64,000 nt of DNA from Epibacterium ulvae (lineage in GTDB: Bacteria > Pseudomonadota > Alphaproteobacteria > Rhodobacterales > Rhodobacteraceae): positions 62,001 to 126,000 of the forward strand of contig NZ_JAHHIR010000022.1 of the NCBI RefSeq assembly GCF_018678075.1, in the 5' to 3' direction. The notes below the pieces were generated by a model, which searched no databases, was not told where the DNA came from, and was given only the letters and a program-made list of their open reading frames with translations. This document shows positions 45,455 through 53,761 of the stretch, piece by piece. The position numbers and the translations under genes were made by a program. Within the stretch, counting starts at the first letter, position 1. Each line of letters opens with the position of its first letter.

Positions 45455-46956
45455 TCAGCTGCCTTTTGGGCGCCGGCGTCGCGCTTTTCATCGCTTTTGG
45501 CGGCGGTTTTCTTGGTCGCGGCCTTCTTAGGTTTGCTGGCCGTGGGGACCTTGTATTCGTCGGGAATGGGCATGCGGTTGAACGCATCCAGGCCGGCGAT
45601 TTTATAGGCCTCGGCCAGGGTCGGATAGTTGAAGGTGTTCTGGACAAAATAGTCCACGGTGCCTTGCAGGTTCAAAACCGCCTGGGCGATGTGGATCAGC
45701 TCGGTCGCGCCTTCACCGACGATCTGTACCCCCAGAACCCGGCGGGTTTTAAGGGAGAACAGCATTTTCAACATGCCATGTTCCAGACCCATGATGTGCC
45801 CGCGCGAGGTCTCGCGGAAGCGGGCAATACCGACCTCATAGGGAACATTGCGTTCCTTCAGCTCTTCCTCGGACATGCCACAGGTGGACATTTCCGGCAC
45901 CGAATAGATGCCATAAGGGTACCAGGGGCTTTCGGGCACGGTGGGGGTGTCCAGCGCGTGACAGGCGGCCACCCGTCCCTGCTGCAGCGAGGTTGACGCC
46001 AGCGACGGGTGGCCGATCACGTCGCCGGTGGCGTAGATATGGCCGACCTTGGTCTGATAGGTCTTGCGGTCCACATCGATGCGTCCGCGATGGTCGGTTT
46101 CCAGCCCCACCTCGGATAGGTTCAGACGATCGGTGTTGCCCATACGGCCCGCGGCAAACAGCAGCATTTCGCCGCGAATATGACGGCCATTTTCCAGCGT
46201 GACCTCGATATGGTCGCCTTCGTCTTCGATCGATTTGATGGCAGAACCCAAACGCAGATCAAGGCCGTTTTCGCGGATCTGATGGGTGAATTCCTGGATC
46301 AGGGTGCGGTCGATGAAATCAAGGAAGGTGTCGCGCGGCTCGATCAAGGTGACGCGCACGTCAAGAGCGGCAAACATGGTGGCATATTCCACCCCGATGA
46401 CCCCGGCGCCAACCACGATCAAGGAACGCGGGATTTCCGCCATCTCAAGGAATTCATCACCGTCGACAACGGTTTTGCCGTTAAAGGGCACATATTCGGG
46501 GCGATAGGTGCGGGTGCCGGTTGCAATCAGGAATTTTTCACCGTTGACGCGGGTGGTGTCGCCCGCCTCGATCTCAACCTCGACCTCATTTGGACCAACG
46601 AAATGCGCCATGCCGCTGAGGGTGTCGACATGGTTGCGGTTAAACTGGTGTTCCAGCACGTCAACCTCGTAATCCAAAGTCATATGCAAGCGCGCTTTGA
46701 GGTCGTCGGCCTTGATCTGGTCTTTTACCCGATAAGAGCGGCCATAAAAGCTGCGCTCGCGCCAGCCAGAAAGGTTCAGCACGGTTTCGCGCAGGGTCTT
46801 TGACGGGATCGTGCCGGTGTGGACAGACACGCCGCCCAGCCGGTCCTTGCGGTCGATCACCAGGACGCGGCGTTTCAGTTTTGCGGCTTGGATGGCGGCG
46901 GTGCGTCCCGAGGGACCGGAGCCGATGACAATCAGGTCGTAGTCAAATTCGCTCAT
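45451..46956 (-). CDS. sthA: Si-specific NAD(P)(+) transhydrogenase (soluble) with basic C-terminal tail
   Basis: A 501-residue flavoprotein that equilibrates NADH and NADPH. FAD motif [22 protein letters not shown] motif [21 protein letters not shown], and [16 protein letters not shown]. As expected for SthA rather than a disulphide reductase, the redox cysteine pair is absent ([17 protein letters not shown]). About 30 residues longer than enterobacterial SthA because of a lysine/alanine-rich tail ([18 protein letters not shown]). GAGG lies nine bases before ATG 46956. It follows fghA by 14 bases and overlaps the DUF188 gene by four. Confidence 0.94.
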   Translation of the reverse strand: MSEFDYDLIVIGSGPSGRTAAIQAAKLKRRVLVIDRKDRLGGVSVHTGTIPSKTLRETVLNLSGWRERSFYGRSYRVKDQIKADDLKARLHMTLDYEVDVLEHQFNRNHVDTLSGMAHFVGPNEVEVEIEAGDTTRVNGEKFLIATGTRTYRPEYVPFNGKTVVDGDEFLEMAEIPRSLIVVGAGVIGVEYATMFAALDVRVTLIEPRDTFLDFIDRTLIQEFTHQIRENGLDLRLGSAIKSIEDEGDHIEVTLENGRHIRGEMLLFAAGRMGNTDRLNLSEVGLETDHRGRIDVDRKTYQTKVGHIYATGDVIGHPSLASTSLQQGRVAACHALDTPTVPESPWYPYGIYSVPEMSTCGMSEEELKERNVPYEVGIARFRETSRGHIMGLEHGMLKMLFSLKTRRVLGVQIVGEGATELIHIAQAVLNLQGTVDYFVQNTFNYPTLAEAYKIAGLDAFNRMPIPDEYKVPTASKPKKAATKKTAAKSDEKRDAGAQKAAE

Positions 46957-46970
46957 ATCAGGGATCCTCG

Positions 46971-47804
46971 TTAGCTGTTGTACAGCGCGTCAGCGTGGAA
47001 GGCGACGTGCTCTTCGATAAAGGTGGAGACAAAGTAATAGCTGTGGTCATAGCCGGGCTGCAGACGCAGGGTAGCCTGTTGACGTTTGGCATGGACCGCT
47101 TCGGCCAGGGCTTCGGGTTTCAACAGATCCAGGAACTGATCCTCGGTGCCGGTGTCGATCAGCATCGGACCTTTGAACCCTGTCTCGCGCATCATCAAAG
47201 TGGCGTCATGTTTGGCCCAGGCGGAGGTGTCATTGCCCAGATAGGCACCCAGTTGTTTGCGGCCCCAATCGCTGGCGCTGGGGTTTGAGATCGGCGCAAA
47301 GGCTGAGACCGATTTGAACCGACCCGGCAGGCCCATCGCCAGTGTGAGCGCGCCGTGACCGCCCATCGAATGCCCTGTGATCGACTGGCGCTCCAGATCG
47401 ATCGCGAAATTCTCTCCCAGAAACGCGGGCAGCTCTTCGGCAATGTAGCTCCACATTTTGAAATGCGGCGCCCAGGGGTCTTGGGTTGCGTCGACATAGA
47501 AACCGGCGCCTTGGCCCAGGTCGTAGGCGTCGTCATCAGCAACACCTTCGCCGCGTGGGGAGGTGTCGGGGAAGACAATCGCGATCCCTTGCTCGGCGCA
47601 CCAGGCCTGCGCGCCGGCTTTGGTCATGGCGTTTTCATGGGTGCAGGTGAGGCCGGACAGATACCACAGGATCGGAACCGGACCGCTTTCAGCCTCTTCC
47701 GGTAGGAACAGACCAAAGGTCATATCGCAGCCTGTGCTGCTGCTTTTGTGGGAATAAACGCCTTGGGTGCCGCCAAAGCATTTGTTCTCAGATACGGTTT
47801 CCAT
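46971..47804 (-). CDS. fghA: S-formylglutathione hydrolase
   Basis: A 277-residue serine hydrolase of the esterase D family that splits S-formylglutathione to formate and glutathione in formaldehyde oxidation. Motifs are FLPEEAESGPVPILWYLSGL, CTHENAMTKAGAQ, FPDTSPRGEGV, nucleophile GHSMGGHGALTLA and the C-terminal YDHSYYFVSTFIEEH with the catalytic His. ATG 47804 follows an AGGAAGAGG box; the open frame upstream to 48119 is shadow of the AEC gene. No glutathione-dependent formaldehyde dehydrogenase gene is in the window. It heads an operon with sthA. Confidence 0.94.
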   Translation of the reverse strand: METVSENKCFGGTQGVYSHKSSSTGCDMTFGLFLPEEAESGPVPILWYLSGLTCTHENAMTKAGAQAWCAEQGIAIVFPDTSPRGEGVADDDAYDLGQGAGFYVDATQDPWAPHFKMWSYIAEELPAFLGENFAIDLERQSITGHSMGGHGALTLAMGLPGRFKSVSAFAPISNPSASDWGRKQLGAYLGNDTSAWAKHDATLMMRETGFKGPMLIDTGTEDQFLDLLKPEALAEAVHAKRQQATLRLQPGYDHSYYFVSTFIEEHVAFHADALYNS

Positions 47805-47923
47805 GAATCGCCTCTTCCTGTTTTGACTTAGGGCTAAAGGGCCAAGGCTGACCCGTCCAGCGCAGGGACGCCACCGAAAGCTGTTTTCGCGCCATTTGCT
47901 TTCTTTTATCTGAAACTTCCGCG

Positions 47924-48853
47924 TTAAAATGTGGAAACCCAGGCAATGACCGCAGGCAGGGTGAGGATTGAGGCAACGGTGGACAGGAAAATCGCAGCAG
48001 AGGCCCGTTGCGCGGCCACGCCGTAATGTTGCGCCAGCATATAGACGTTGCCCGCAACTGGCAGCGCGGCGGCCGCGATCACAATCTGGGTCGGGTAAGG
48101 TGCGACCGGGAACAGCCACAAAGCGCAGACTGCAACACAGGCGGGATGCAGTACCAATTTGCCAAAGCCGAGCCAGGCGGCAACCTGCAGGCGTTCCGAC
48201 GATTTGATGGCCAGCGAGGCGCCAATTGCAAACAGCGCGCCAGGTGTGGCCGCGCCGGACAGGATCATCAGGAAATCATTCATCGGCTGCGGAATTGGCA
48301 TCTGGGATGCAGACCACAACAAGCCGGCGGTGATCGCCAGGATCATCGGATTGGCAACAAGCCCTTTGAGGACCAGCCAGAGCGTTGCGGCGGTTTGCCC
48401 TGTGCTTTTGCTCAGGTTGATCAGTATGACGATCAGCGATGAAAACACCACAAGGTCGATGGTCAGGATCAACATCATCGGGCCGACAGAGGCTTCGCCA
48501 AACAGAATTGTCATCATCGGCAGGCCCATAAAACCGATGTTGCCGATCACGACACATTGCGCTTCAACCGCTGAGGTGGGCGTGTCTTGGTTGCGCCAGA
48601 GCGCGACCGCGGTGGCCAGTAGGTAGGCGACAACTGATCCTGTCAGGTAGGCCCAGAGCAGGTTTGGGTCAAAAATTTGCTCAAGCGTGAGGTTGGCCGC
48701 AAACCGGAAGATCATTGCCGACAGGGGAAAGAAGAACACAAACCGTGTCAGCGCAGCAGTGGCGGATGGCGATAAAAACCCAGTGCGGCCCGCGCCAAAG
48801 CCAAGGCCGATGATTGCAAAGAAGGGCAGGGTTCGCAGGAATATTTCAATCAT
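47924..48853 (-). CDS. AEC family transporter (auxin efflux carrier type)
   Basis: A 309-residue protein with about ten transmembrane helices: MIEIFLRTLPFFAIIGLGFG at the N-terminus, then GNIGFMGLPMMTILFG at the first crossing region, and AATPGALFAIGASLA and AAALPVAGNVYMLAQHYG in the second half. These are the hallmark proline- and asparagine-containing kinks of the auxin efflux carrier family, which exports organic acids or amino acids in bacteria. ATG 48853 is the correct start; the frame runs open to 49513 only as antisense shadow. The 94 bases upstream show nothing else before element copy D1. Confidence 0.9.
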   Translation of the reverse strand: MIEIFLRTLPFFAIIGLGFGAGRTGFLSPSATAALTRFVFFFPLSAMIFRFAANLTLEQIFDPNLLWAYLTGSVVAYLLATAVALWRNQDTPTSAVEAQCVVIGNIGFMGLPMMTILFGEASVGPMMLILTIDLVVFSSLIVILINLSKSTGQTAATLWLVLKGLVANPMILAITAGLLWSASQMPIPQPMNDFLMILSGAATPGALFAIGASLAIKSSERLQVAAWLGFGKLVLHPACVAVCALWLFPVAPYPTQIVIAAAALPVAGNVYMLAQHYGVAAQRASAAIFLSTVASILTLPAVIAWVSTF

Positions 48854-48947
48854 TGCGCGTAGAGGTAACGGGTTATGAACGCTACTCAAAGCGGAAAAAC
48901 AACAGGTTGTAAGTTTTTGCCATTGTTGCGGATCCGCTACCCCAAAC

Positions 48948-49020
48948 ACTCCCGCCCGTCGCAAGATCACCAGGGTGATCTGCTCCCGTTGGGCGTGGCC
49001 CTGCCCGCAGGCGGGCAGGG
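48948..49020 (+). repeat. two-hairpin dispersed element, copy D1
   Basis: ACTCCCGCCCGTC (48948-48960), hairpin 1 (AGATCACC 48964-48971 / GGTGATCT 48974-48981), CTCCCGTTGGGC (48983-48994) and hairpin 2 (CCCTGCCCGC 48999-49008 / GCGGGCAGGG 49011-49020). This is the only copy without a gene ending just before it in sense; it is the inverted partner of D2. The two fill the 305-base gap between the AEC transporter start and the mbfA stop. Confidence 0.8.
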
Positions 49021-49060
49021 TGGTTGCGTCAAGGTCAAACCGGTTCAAGGATGCGGGACC

Positions 49061-49138
49061 GCGCCGCGCCTTTCGCGCGGCGCTTGGCCCAACAGTGGAG
49101 GGGCAGTCTGTGACTGTTCCCGGAATTGGCGGGAGCAC
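49061..49138 (-). repeat. two-hairpin dispersed element, copy D2 (inverted partner of D1)
   Basis: Read on the minus strand it starts with GTGCTCCCGCC (49138-49128), 21 bases after the mbfA stop, in sense. It continues with hairpin 1 (CAGTC/GACTG, 49104-49116), GTTGGGCC (49093-49086) and hairpin 2 (GCGCCGCGC/GCGCGGCGC, 49061-49083). Its boxes are more diverged from the consensus than in the other copies. Confidence 0.75.
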
Positions 49139-49158
49139 ACGCGAGTCGGAGGGACGTG

Positions 49159-50133
49159 TTATCCGCTGCCGATCAGTGCGCCGGCGCCGAGCACCAGCGC
49201 GCCGCCGAGGACGACCTGCAATGTCGCGCGCCAGAACGGGGTTTGCATATACCGGTTCTGGATCCAGGCGATGGCCCATAGCTCTACAAACACAACCAAA
49301 AGGGCGAGCACAGTTGCGGTCCAGAAGTCGGGGATCAGATAGGGCAGCGCATGTCCCAACCCTCCGACCGTCGTCATCACCCCAGACGCTAATCCCCGTT
49401 TCAAGGGCGAGCCACGGCCGGACAAGGCACCGTCGTCCGATGCGGCCTCGGTAAAGCCCATGGATATCCCCGCCCCGACCGAAGCGGCGATCCCGACCAG
49501 GAATGTGGTCCACGTGTCCTGTGTCGCAAATGCGGTGGCAAAAATGGGCGCGAGGGTTGAGACGGAGCCATCCATCAACCCCGCCAGTCCCGGTTGGACC
49601 CAGGTCAGGATGAATTGCTTGTGCTGGGTGGCCGCCTCGTCCTGCGCTATATCCACGGGCAGGTGTGTCGTGGTCAATGCATCAGCGTGCTGGGCGTGAT
49701 CGGCCTCCGCTGCGGCCAGATCTCCCAACAGGCGCCTGGTTTCGGCATCTTGCGCCCGTGCGGCGGCGGCGTTGTAAAACCGTTCCGCGTCTTGTTCCAT
49801 TTTTCGAGTTTGTGCGCGCATCTGCTCTGGGCTGAGGGTCTTGTTCAACCAGATCGGCGCGCGGGTGTAAAACCCGGCCACATGTTCGCGTCGGATCAGG
49901 GGAATAACCTCACCAAAGCGTTTTTGATGTAGTGCGATCAGCTGATTGCGGTGGGTGTCTTCCTCAGCAGCCATGTCGCGAAACAGGGCGGCCGATGCGG
50001 GGAAATCATCCTGCACCTCGGCGGCAAAGCTTCGATAAATGCGTGCGTCGTCTTCCTCGGCAGAAATGGCCAGTGCCAGAATTTCTTGCTCATCCAATGT
50101 GGAAAATCGTTTGCGGGAGGCCCAATGATGCAT
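49159..50133 (-). CDS. mbfA: membrane-bound ferritin/VIT1-type iron exporter MbfA
   Basis: A 324-residue fusion. Residues about 1-150 form a ferritin-like (rubrerythrin-type) four-helix domain with E-x-x-H di-iron motifs (ISAEEDDARIYRSF, MAAEEDTHRNQL, ERFYNAAAARAQ, AAEADHAQHADAL). Residues about 165-320 are a VIT1/CCC1-like membrane domain (GLAGLMDGSVSTLAPIFATA, GISMGFTEAASDDG, GGLGHALPYLI). In Rhizobiales MbfA exports iron and protects against iron and peroxide stress. The iron control box just upstream supports regulation by Irr. Length and domain order match the family. Confidence 0.92.
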   Translation of the reverse strand: MHHWASRKRFSTLDEQEILALAISAEEDDARIYRSFAAEVQDDFPASAALFRDMAAEEDTHRNQLIALHQKRFGEVIPLIRREHVAGFYTRAPIWLNKTLSPEQMRAQTRKMEQDAERFYNAAAARAQDAETRRLLGDLAAAEADHAQHADALTTTHLPVDIAQDEAATQHKQFILTWVQPGLAGLMDGSVSTLAPIFATAFATQDTWTTFLVGIAASVGAGISMGFTEAASDDGALSGRGSPLKRGLASGVMTTVGGLGHALPYLIPDFWTATVLALLVVFVELWAIAWIQNRYMQTPFWRATLQVVLGGALVLGAGALIGSG

Positions 50134-50148
50134 CTGCGATACCTAATA

Positions 50149-50165
50149 TTTAGAACGATTCTAAT
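50149..50165. promoter_or_regulatory. iron control element (Irr box) before mbfA
   Basis: TTTAGAA-CGA-TTCTAAT is a near-perfect match to the alphaproteobacterial iron control element TTTAGAA-N3-TTCTAAA bound by Irr. It ends 16 bases upstream of the mbfA ATG on the minus strand, so Irr would repress mbfA when iron is low. It also lies in the divergent gap to the TetR gene. Confidence 0.85.
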
Positions 50166-50267
50166 TTAGTGAAGGTGGCGGCATTTACAAGTTATTTTGA
50201 TCGCGGTTGTTCTGCCCCCATCCGGTGACATAGATTGGTCAGGCTTTAGACGATGATGGGAGAGGCT

Positions 50268-50921
50268 ATGACCTCGGACACTAGCCAGGCCAATTTGGAC
50301 CAACAGGCCGCGACAATCCAACGGACCGGGCGCAAGTTCGACCAAGTTCTGGAAGGCGCGCGAAAACTGTTTATGTCCAAGGGCTTTGAACGTGCCAGCG
50401 TGGATGATATCGCGCGCGAGGCTGCGGTCTCCAAAGCCACGCTCTATAGCTATTTCCCAGACAAACGCCTGTTGTTCAGTGAGGTGGTGCGGACCGAGTG
50501 TCAGCGCCAGTCCGATCTAGCCGGAGAGCCCTTGTCGCCGGGGTGTGCGCCGGAAAAGGCGCTTTATACCATCGCGCGTCAGGTGATGGCGTCTTTTACC
50601 TCGGAAATTTCACAGCAAATGTTCCGCGTCTGTGTGTCCGAGGCCAAACGGTTTCCGGAGTTGGGTGAGCTGTTTTACCAAAGCGGCCCGATGGCTGTGC
50701 GCAATGAGGTGCGTGCCTATCTGGTGTCCGCGACCGAGGCCGGACAGCTGCGCGTGGAAGATTTCGACACGGCGGCAGATCAATTTGTGGAACTGTGCAA
50801 AGCCAACCTGTTGCTGCGGGCCGTCTTCTTGAACGAAAGGGATTTTCCCGAGGCAGACTACCACCGGATTGCGTCCGCAGCGGTAGAGATGTTCATGGCG
50901 CGGTTTGCGGTGGCCGAGTAG
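50268..50921 (+). CDS. TetR/AcrR family transcriptional regulator
   Basis: A 217-residue regulator. The N-terminal helix-turn-helix reads ASVDDIAREAAVSKATLYSYFPDKRLLF, and the C-terminal part (about 80-215) is a helical ligand-binding domain of the AcrR-C-like kind (MFRVCVSEAKRFPELGELFY). The ATG at 50268 has GGGAGAGG close upstream; ATG 50253 is an alternative. It is divergent from mbfA (134-base gap) and followed convergently by the cytochrome gene. The ligand and targets are unknown; control of mbfA is possible but unproven. Confidence 0.88.
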   Translation: MTSDTSQANLDQQAATIQRTGRKFDQVLEGARKLFMSKGFERASVDDIAREAAVSKATLYSYFPDKRLLFSEVVRTECQRQSDLAGEPLSPGCAPEKALYTIARQVMASFTSEISQQMFRVCVSEAKRFPELGELFYQSGPMAVRNEVRAYLVSATEAGQLRVEDFDTAADQFVELCKANLLLRAVFLNERDFPEADYHRIASAAVEMFMARFAVAE

Positions 50922-50969
50922 TCCCTCGGCCAGTCTGATCTCCGGTGCTGTCGTTGGGCGACGGCAGGG

Positions 50970-51476
50970 TCAGTGAGTCGTAAACTCGTGACCGGGTTCT
51001 TTATATTCATCATGACAGGCTGTGCAGGATTGGATCAGGGCAGGCAGACTGCGCCTTAGATCCACAAGCGTGCGTGTGTTCAACCCATTTGCGGCCGCAT
51101 TGGCACGTTCTGCATGGCGTGTGAAGTCATCCCAATTGTGCCAGACCGCCGGTTTTGCCAGGCTATGAGGGTCGCGGTGCGGGCGTCGAAACCGTTTCGG
51201 GATCTTTTCCGTGGTGCCTTTTAACGTTTTGCGGGCAGCACGCGCCTGGTCGCGGTTAAACGGGCGTCGGGTTGATGCCATTTCCGTCAACACAGCAAGC
51301 GCGGCCTTTTGTGCGACCATCAGATCCACGCGGGCCTGAACCTTGTGGTTGGAAATCCCATGGTTCGCGCTCAACCCGCCGGCCAGCGCCATGATCAATA
51401 CCGCAGCCGCTGCAAAAACGCTGGGCCAAAAGCGCCGTATTGACCGAATCGCCAAATGAGAACAAAAATAGAACAT
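50970..51476 (-). CDS. cytochrome c' (class II) family protein
   Basis: About 168 residues with an arginine-containing signal peptide (FWPSVFAAAAVLIMALAGGLSA), a helical body and a C-terminal haem site CTACHDEYK. The single haem-binding CxxCH near the C-terminus of a four-helix protein is the layout of cytochrome c', which binds NO and CO in the periplasm. The start is uncertain: ATG 51476 overlaps the SOS box, and no clear ribosome-binding site is present. The fifth-ligand context (His in CxxCH) is intact. Confidence 0.78.
   Translation of the reverse strand: MFYFCSHLAIRSIRRFWPSVFAAAAVLIMALAGGLSANHGISNHKVQARVDLMVAQKAALAVLTEMASTRRPFNRDQARAARKTLKGTTEKIPKRFRRPHRDPHSLAKPAVWHNWDDFTRHAERANAAANGLNTRTLVDLRRSLPALIQSCTACHDEYKEPGHEFTTH
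51460..51474. promoter_or_regulatory. SOS (LexA) box before imuB
   Basis: GAAC-AAAAATA-GAAC is a perfect match to the alphaproteobacterial LexA site GAAC-N7-GAAC. It is 70 bases upstream of the imuB ATG, in the narrow divergent gap to the cytochrome gene, whose likely start it overlaps. Confidence 0.88.
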
Positions 51477-51544
51477 ATGCAGATCTGCCCCTGCTGTTGC
51501 CAATAAACGTCCGCCCATCACCGACCCAAAAGACCGCCCATGCT

Positions 51545-53260
51545 ATGCCGCATCGCCGTATCCTTTCGCTGTGGTTCCCCAGATTGGGAGCCGATCGCAT
51601 TCTGCGCCAGGAACGGGGTGGGGTGACGGGTCCTTTGGTGGTGACGGATGAAGTCTCCAACATGCAGGTTATTTCGTCGTTAAATTGGGCGGCAGAAAAT
51701 GAAGGTCTTTGTGTTGGTCAAAGTCTGCGCGATGCCCATGCCCTGTGTGCCCATCTTGTGACCCGCAGCCGTAACCCTGCGTCTGAACAGGCGTTTCTGG
51801 CTACGTTGCAACGGTGGGCCGGACAATTCAGCCCTTGGGTGGCCCCAGAGGGAGAGGATGCGCTGGTGCTGGATTTGACGGGGTGTGCGCATCTGTTTGG
51901 CGGTGAAACCGCGCTGGCCACCCGGATTGAGGCGGATTGCACGGCCATGGGGGTGTCTGTGTCGTTGGGGCTGGCGGATACACGTGGTGCAGCCTGGGCC
52001 CTGGCGCGGTTTGCAACCGCGGATGTGGGCAGTGACCGGTCCGGCGATGCAATCCAGCAGGAGGCGCGCGCCACACGGGCGCGGGCGCAGCCAAATCGTA
52101 CTGGCCAGGGTGCAACCCAGCGTTCAGGCGAGGGGGCAGGTCATCCCAGGGATCATGCCAAACGCCGCCATTGGACGCGGGGCGGCGCGGCACCGCAAGG
52201 GGTCCTGCCGACAGAACGGCTTACCCGGATTGCGCAGCCTGGCCATGCCTATGGGGCGCTTGCCCCGTTGCCGATTGCGGCCCTGCGGTTGGACCCTGCG
52301 ATGGTCGCACAGCTCAACCGATTGGGCATGCGCCGTATCGAGGATCTGCTGGGGCAACCCCGCGCGGCGTTGGCGCGCCGGTTTGGGCGGGGCTTGGTCT
52401 TGAGGCTCGACCAAGCGATGGGGAGCGCGCCGGAACCCGTCTCTCCGGCGCGGATGCCGGATCACTTTGCGGTACGGCTGACTTTGCCGGAGCCGATCGG
52501 TTTGATGGAGGATTTTCTGGCCGCTGTGGATCGCATGTTGCCGCATCTATGCACGCGGCTTGAGACGCGAGGCAAAGGCGCGCGGGTTCTGCGGCTTGAG
52601 GCGCATCGCACAGATCAGGAGGCCGAGCGTGTTGTTGTGACACTGGCGCGGCCCAGTCGTACGCCGGACAGGATCCGCCCGTTGCTGGCGATGAAGCTGG
52701 AGGGGATCGACGCAGGCTTTGGCATTGATATGTTGCGGCTTGAGGTTTTACAGGCCGAGCCGCTGCATGCGCGCAGCCAGGTCGGCCACCAAGAGGCCGG
52801 TGCAAGGGCGCGGGTGCCAGATCATTGCATGGAAGACCTGTTGGGACGGCTGGGCGCGCGCGTTGGTATGGAGGCCTTGACGCGATATCACCCGGTTGAA
52901 ACCCATGTGCCGGAAAAAACCGCACAGATACAGGCCGCCGCCTGGTCCGAGGCAACGCCCAATTGGCCCGCGCCGACACGACCCCGACCGGTGCTTCTTT
53001 GGCCACCCGAAGTTGTGATGGCACCAGAGGTGCCGCATTTGTCGACCGGGTTTCGCTGGCGGGGGCGGGATTGGCAGCCGGTCCGTTGCGACGGGCCAGA
53101 GCGGCTTGCGCCGGAATGGTGGCTGGATGATCCGAACTGGCGCAGTGGGGTGCGGGATTACTGGGTGGTGGTGACCGCCTGTGGGCAGCGTCTTTGGTTG
53201 TATTATGCGCATGGAGGCGCTGCGTCACGGGGGTGGTTCTGCCAGGGGGCATTTGCGTGA
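51545..53260 (+). CDS. imuB: ImuB-type non-catalytic Y-family DNA polymerase
   Basis: A 571-residue adaptor of mutagenic translesion synthesis that links the beta clamp with DnaE2. It begins RRILSLWFPRLGADRILRQ, where Y-family polymerases have their first catalytic aspartate, so it is inactive as a polymerase. LDLTGCAHLFGGE, ALARFATAD, RLGMRRIEDLLGQPRAALARRFG (helix-hairpin-helix) and ARPSRTPDRIRPLLAMKLE follow. About 24 hydrophilic residues around 180-205 (RTGQGATQRSGEGAGHPRDH) look like an insertion relative to relatives. It has its own SOS box, but imuA, which usually precedes it, is absent. Confidence 0.93.
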   Translation: MPHRRILSLWFPRLGADRILRQERGGVTGPLVVTDEVSNMQVISSLNWAAENEGLCVGQSLRDAHALCAHLVTRSRNPASEQAFLATLQRWAGQFSPWVAPEGEDALVLDLTGCAHLFGGETALATRIEADCTAMGVSVSLGLADTRGAAWALARFATADVGSDRSGDAIQQEARATRARAQPNRTGQGATQRSGEGAGHPRDHAKRRHWTRGGAAPQGVLPTERLTRIAQPGHAYGALAPLPIAALRLDPAMVAQLNRLGMRRIEDLLGQPRAALARRFGRGLVLRLDQAMGSAPEPVSPARMPDHFAVRLTLPEPIGLMEDFLAAVDRMLPHLCTRLETRGKGARVLRLEAHRTDQEAERVVVTLARPSRTPDRIRPLLAMKLEGIDAGFGIDMLRLEVLQAEPLHARSQVGHQEAGARARVPDHCMEDLLGRLGARVGMEALTRYHPVETHVPEKTAQIQAAAWSEATPNWPAPTRPRPVLLWPPEVVMAPEVPHLSTGFRWRGRDWQPVRCDGPERLAPEWWLDDPNWRSGVRDYWVVVTACGQRLWLYYAHGGAASRGWFCQGAFA

Positions 53261-53388
53261 CACAAGGGCGCGCGCATCAGCAAAACGCCGCCAGAGAATC
53301 AGACACGCGGCGTCACAGAGTGGCGAGGATCGTCATTTCAGCAGGAAACAAGCTTGATTTGATCATTAAATGACCGCAGGCTGTAGAC

Positions 53389-53730
53389 ATGAGCTTTCAG
53401 CAAATTGGGCCAGCAATGCGCCCCCACGACACGCAAGTGGCCTTTGATAAGCGTGAACTGCAGACCATCCTGTCGCTTTATGGCCGGATGGTGGCCGCCG
53501 GAGAATGGCGGGACTATGGCATATCCAACCTACGGGAACTGGCGGTTTTTTCGGTGTTTGAACGGACCGCAGAAAACCCGCTGTACCGGATCGAAAAACG
53601 TCCCAAGCTGCGCAATCGGCAGGGGCAGTATTCGGTGGTGGGCATGGATGGGCAGATCCTGAAACGCGGTCAGGATCTGCGCGCCGTATTGCAGGTTCTG
53701 GAGCGCAAGTTGATCCGGGCCGTCAAGTAA
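53389..53730 (+). CDS. DUF2794 domain-containing protein
   Basis: A 113-residue soluble protein conserved in alphaproteobacteria. Motifs are VAFDKRELQTILSLYGRMVAAGEW, RDYGISNLRELAVFSVFERTAE, PLYRIEKRPKLRNRQGQYSV and a C-terminal GQDLRAVLQVLERKLIRA. No function is established. The 128-base gap from imuB contains no terminator I can see, so read-through from imuB is possible, but the gene is probably independent. Confidence 0.92.
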   Translation: MSFQQIGPAMRPHDTQVAFDKRELQTILSLYGRMVAAGEWRDYGISNLRELAVFSVFERTAENPLYRIEKRPKLRNRQGQYSVVGMDGQILKRGQDLRAVLQVLERKLIRAVK

Positions 53731-53761
53731 TCGCGCACCCGCCCCCAAGTTGGCGAGATGC

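Noticed and set aside
47924-49513. Extending the AEC transporter N-terminally to 49513
   Set aside because: The extension is antisense to mbfA and crosses the repeat pair D1/D2. The family N-terminus starts at ATG 48853.
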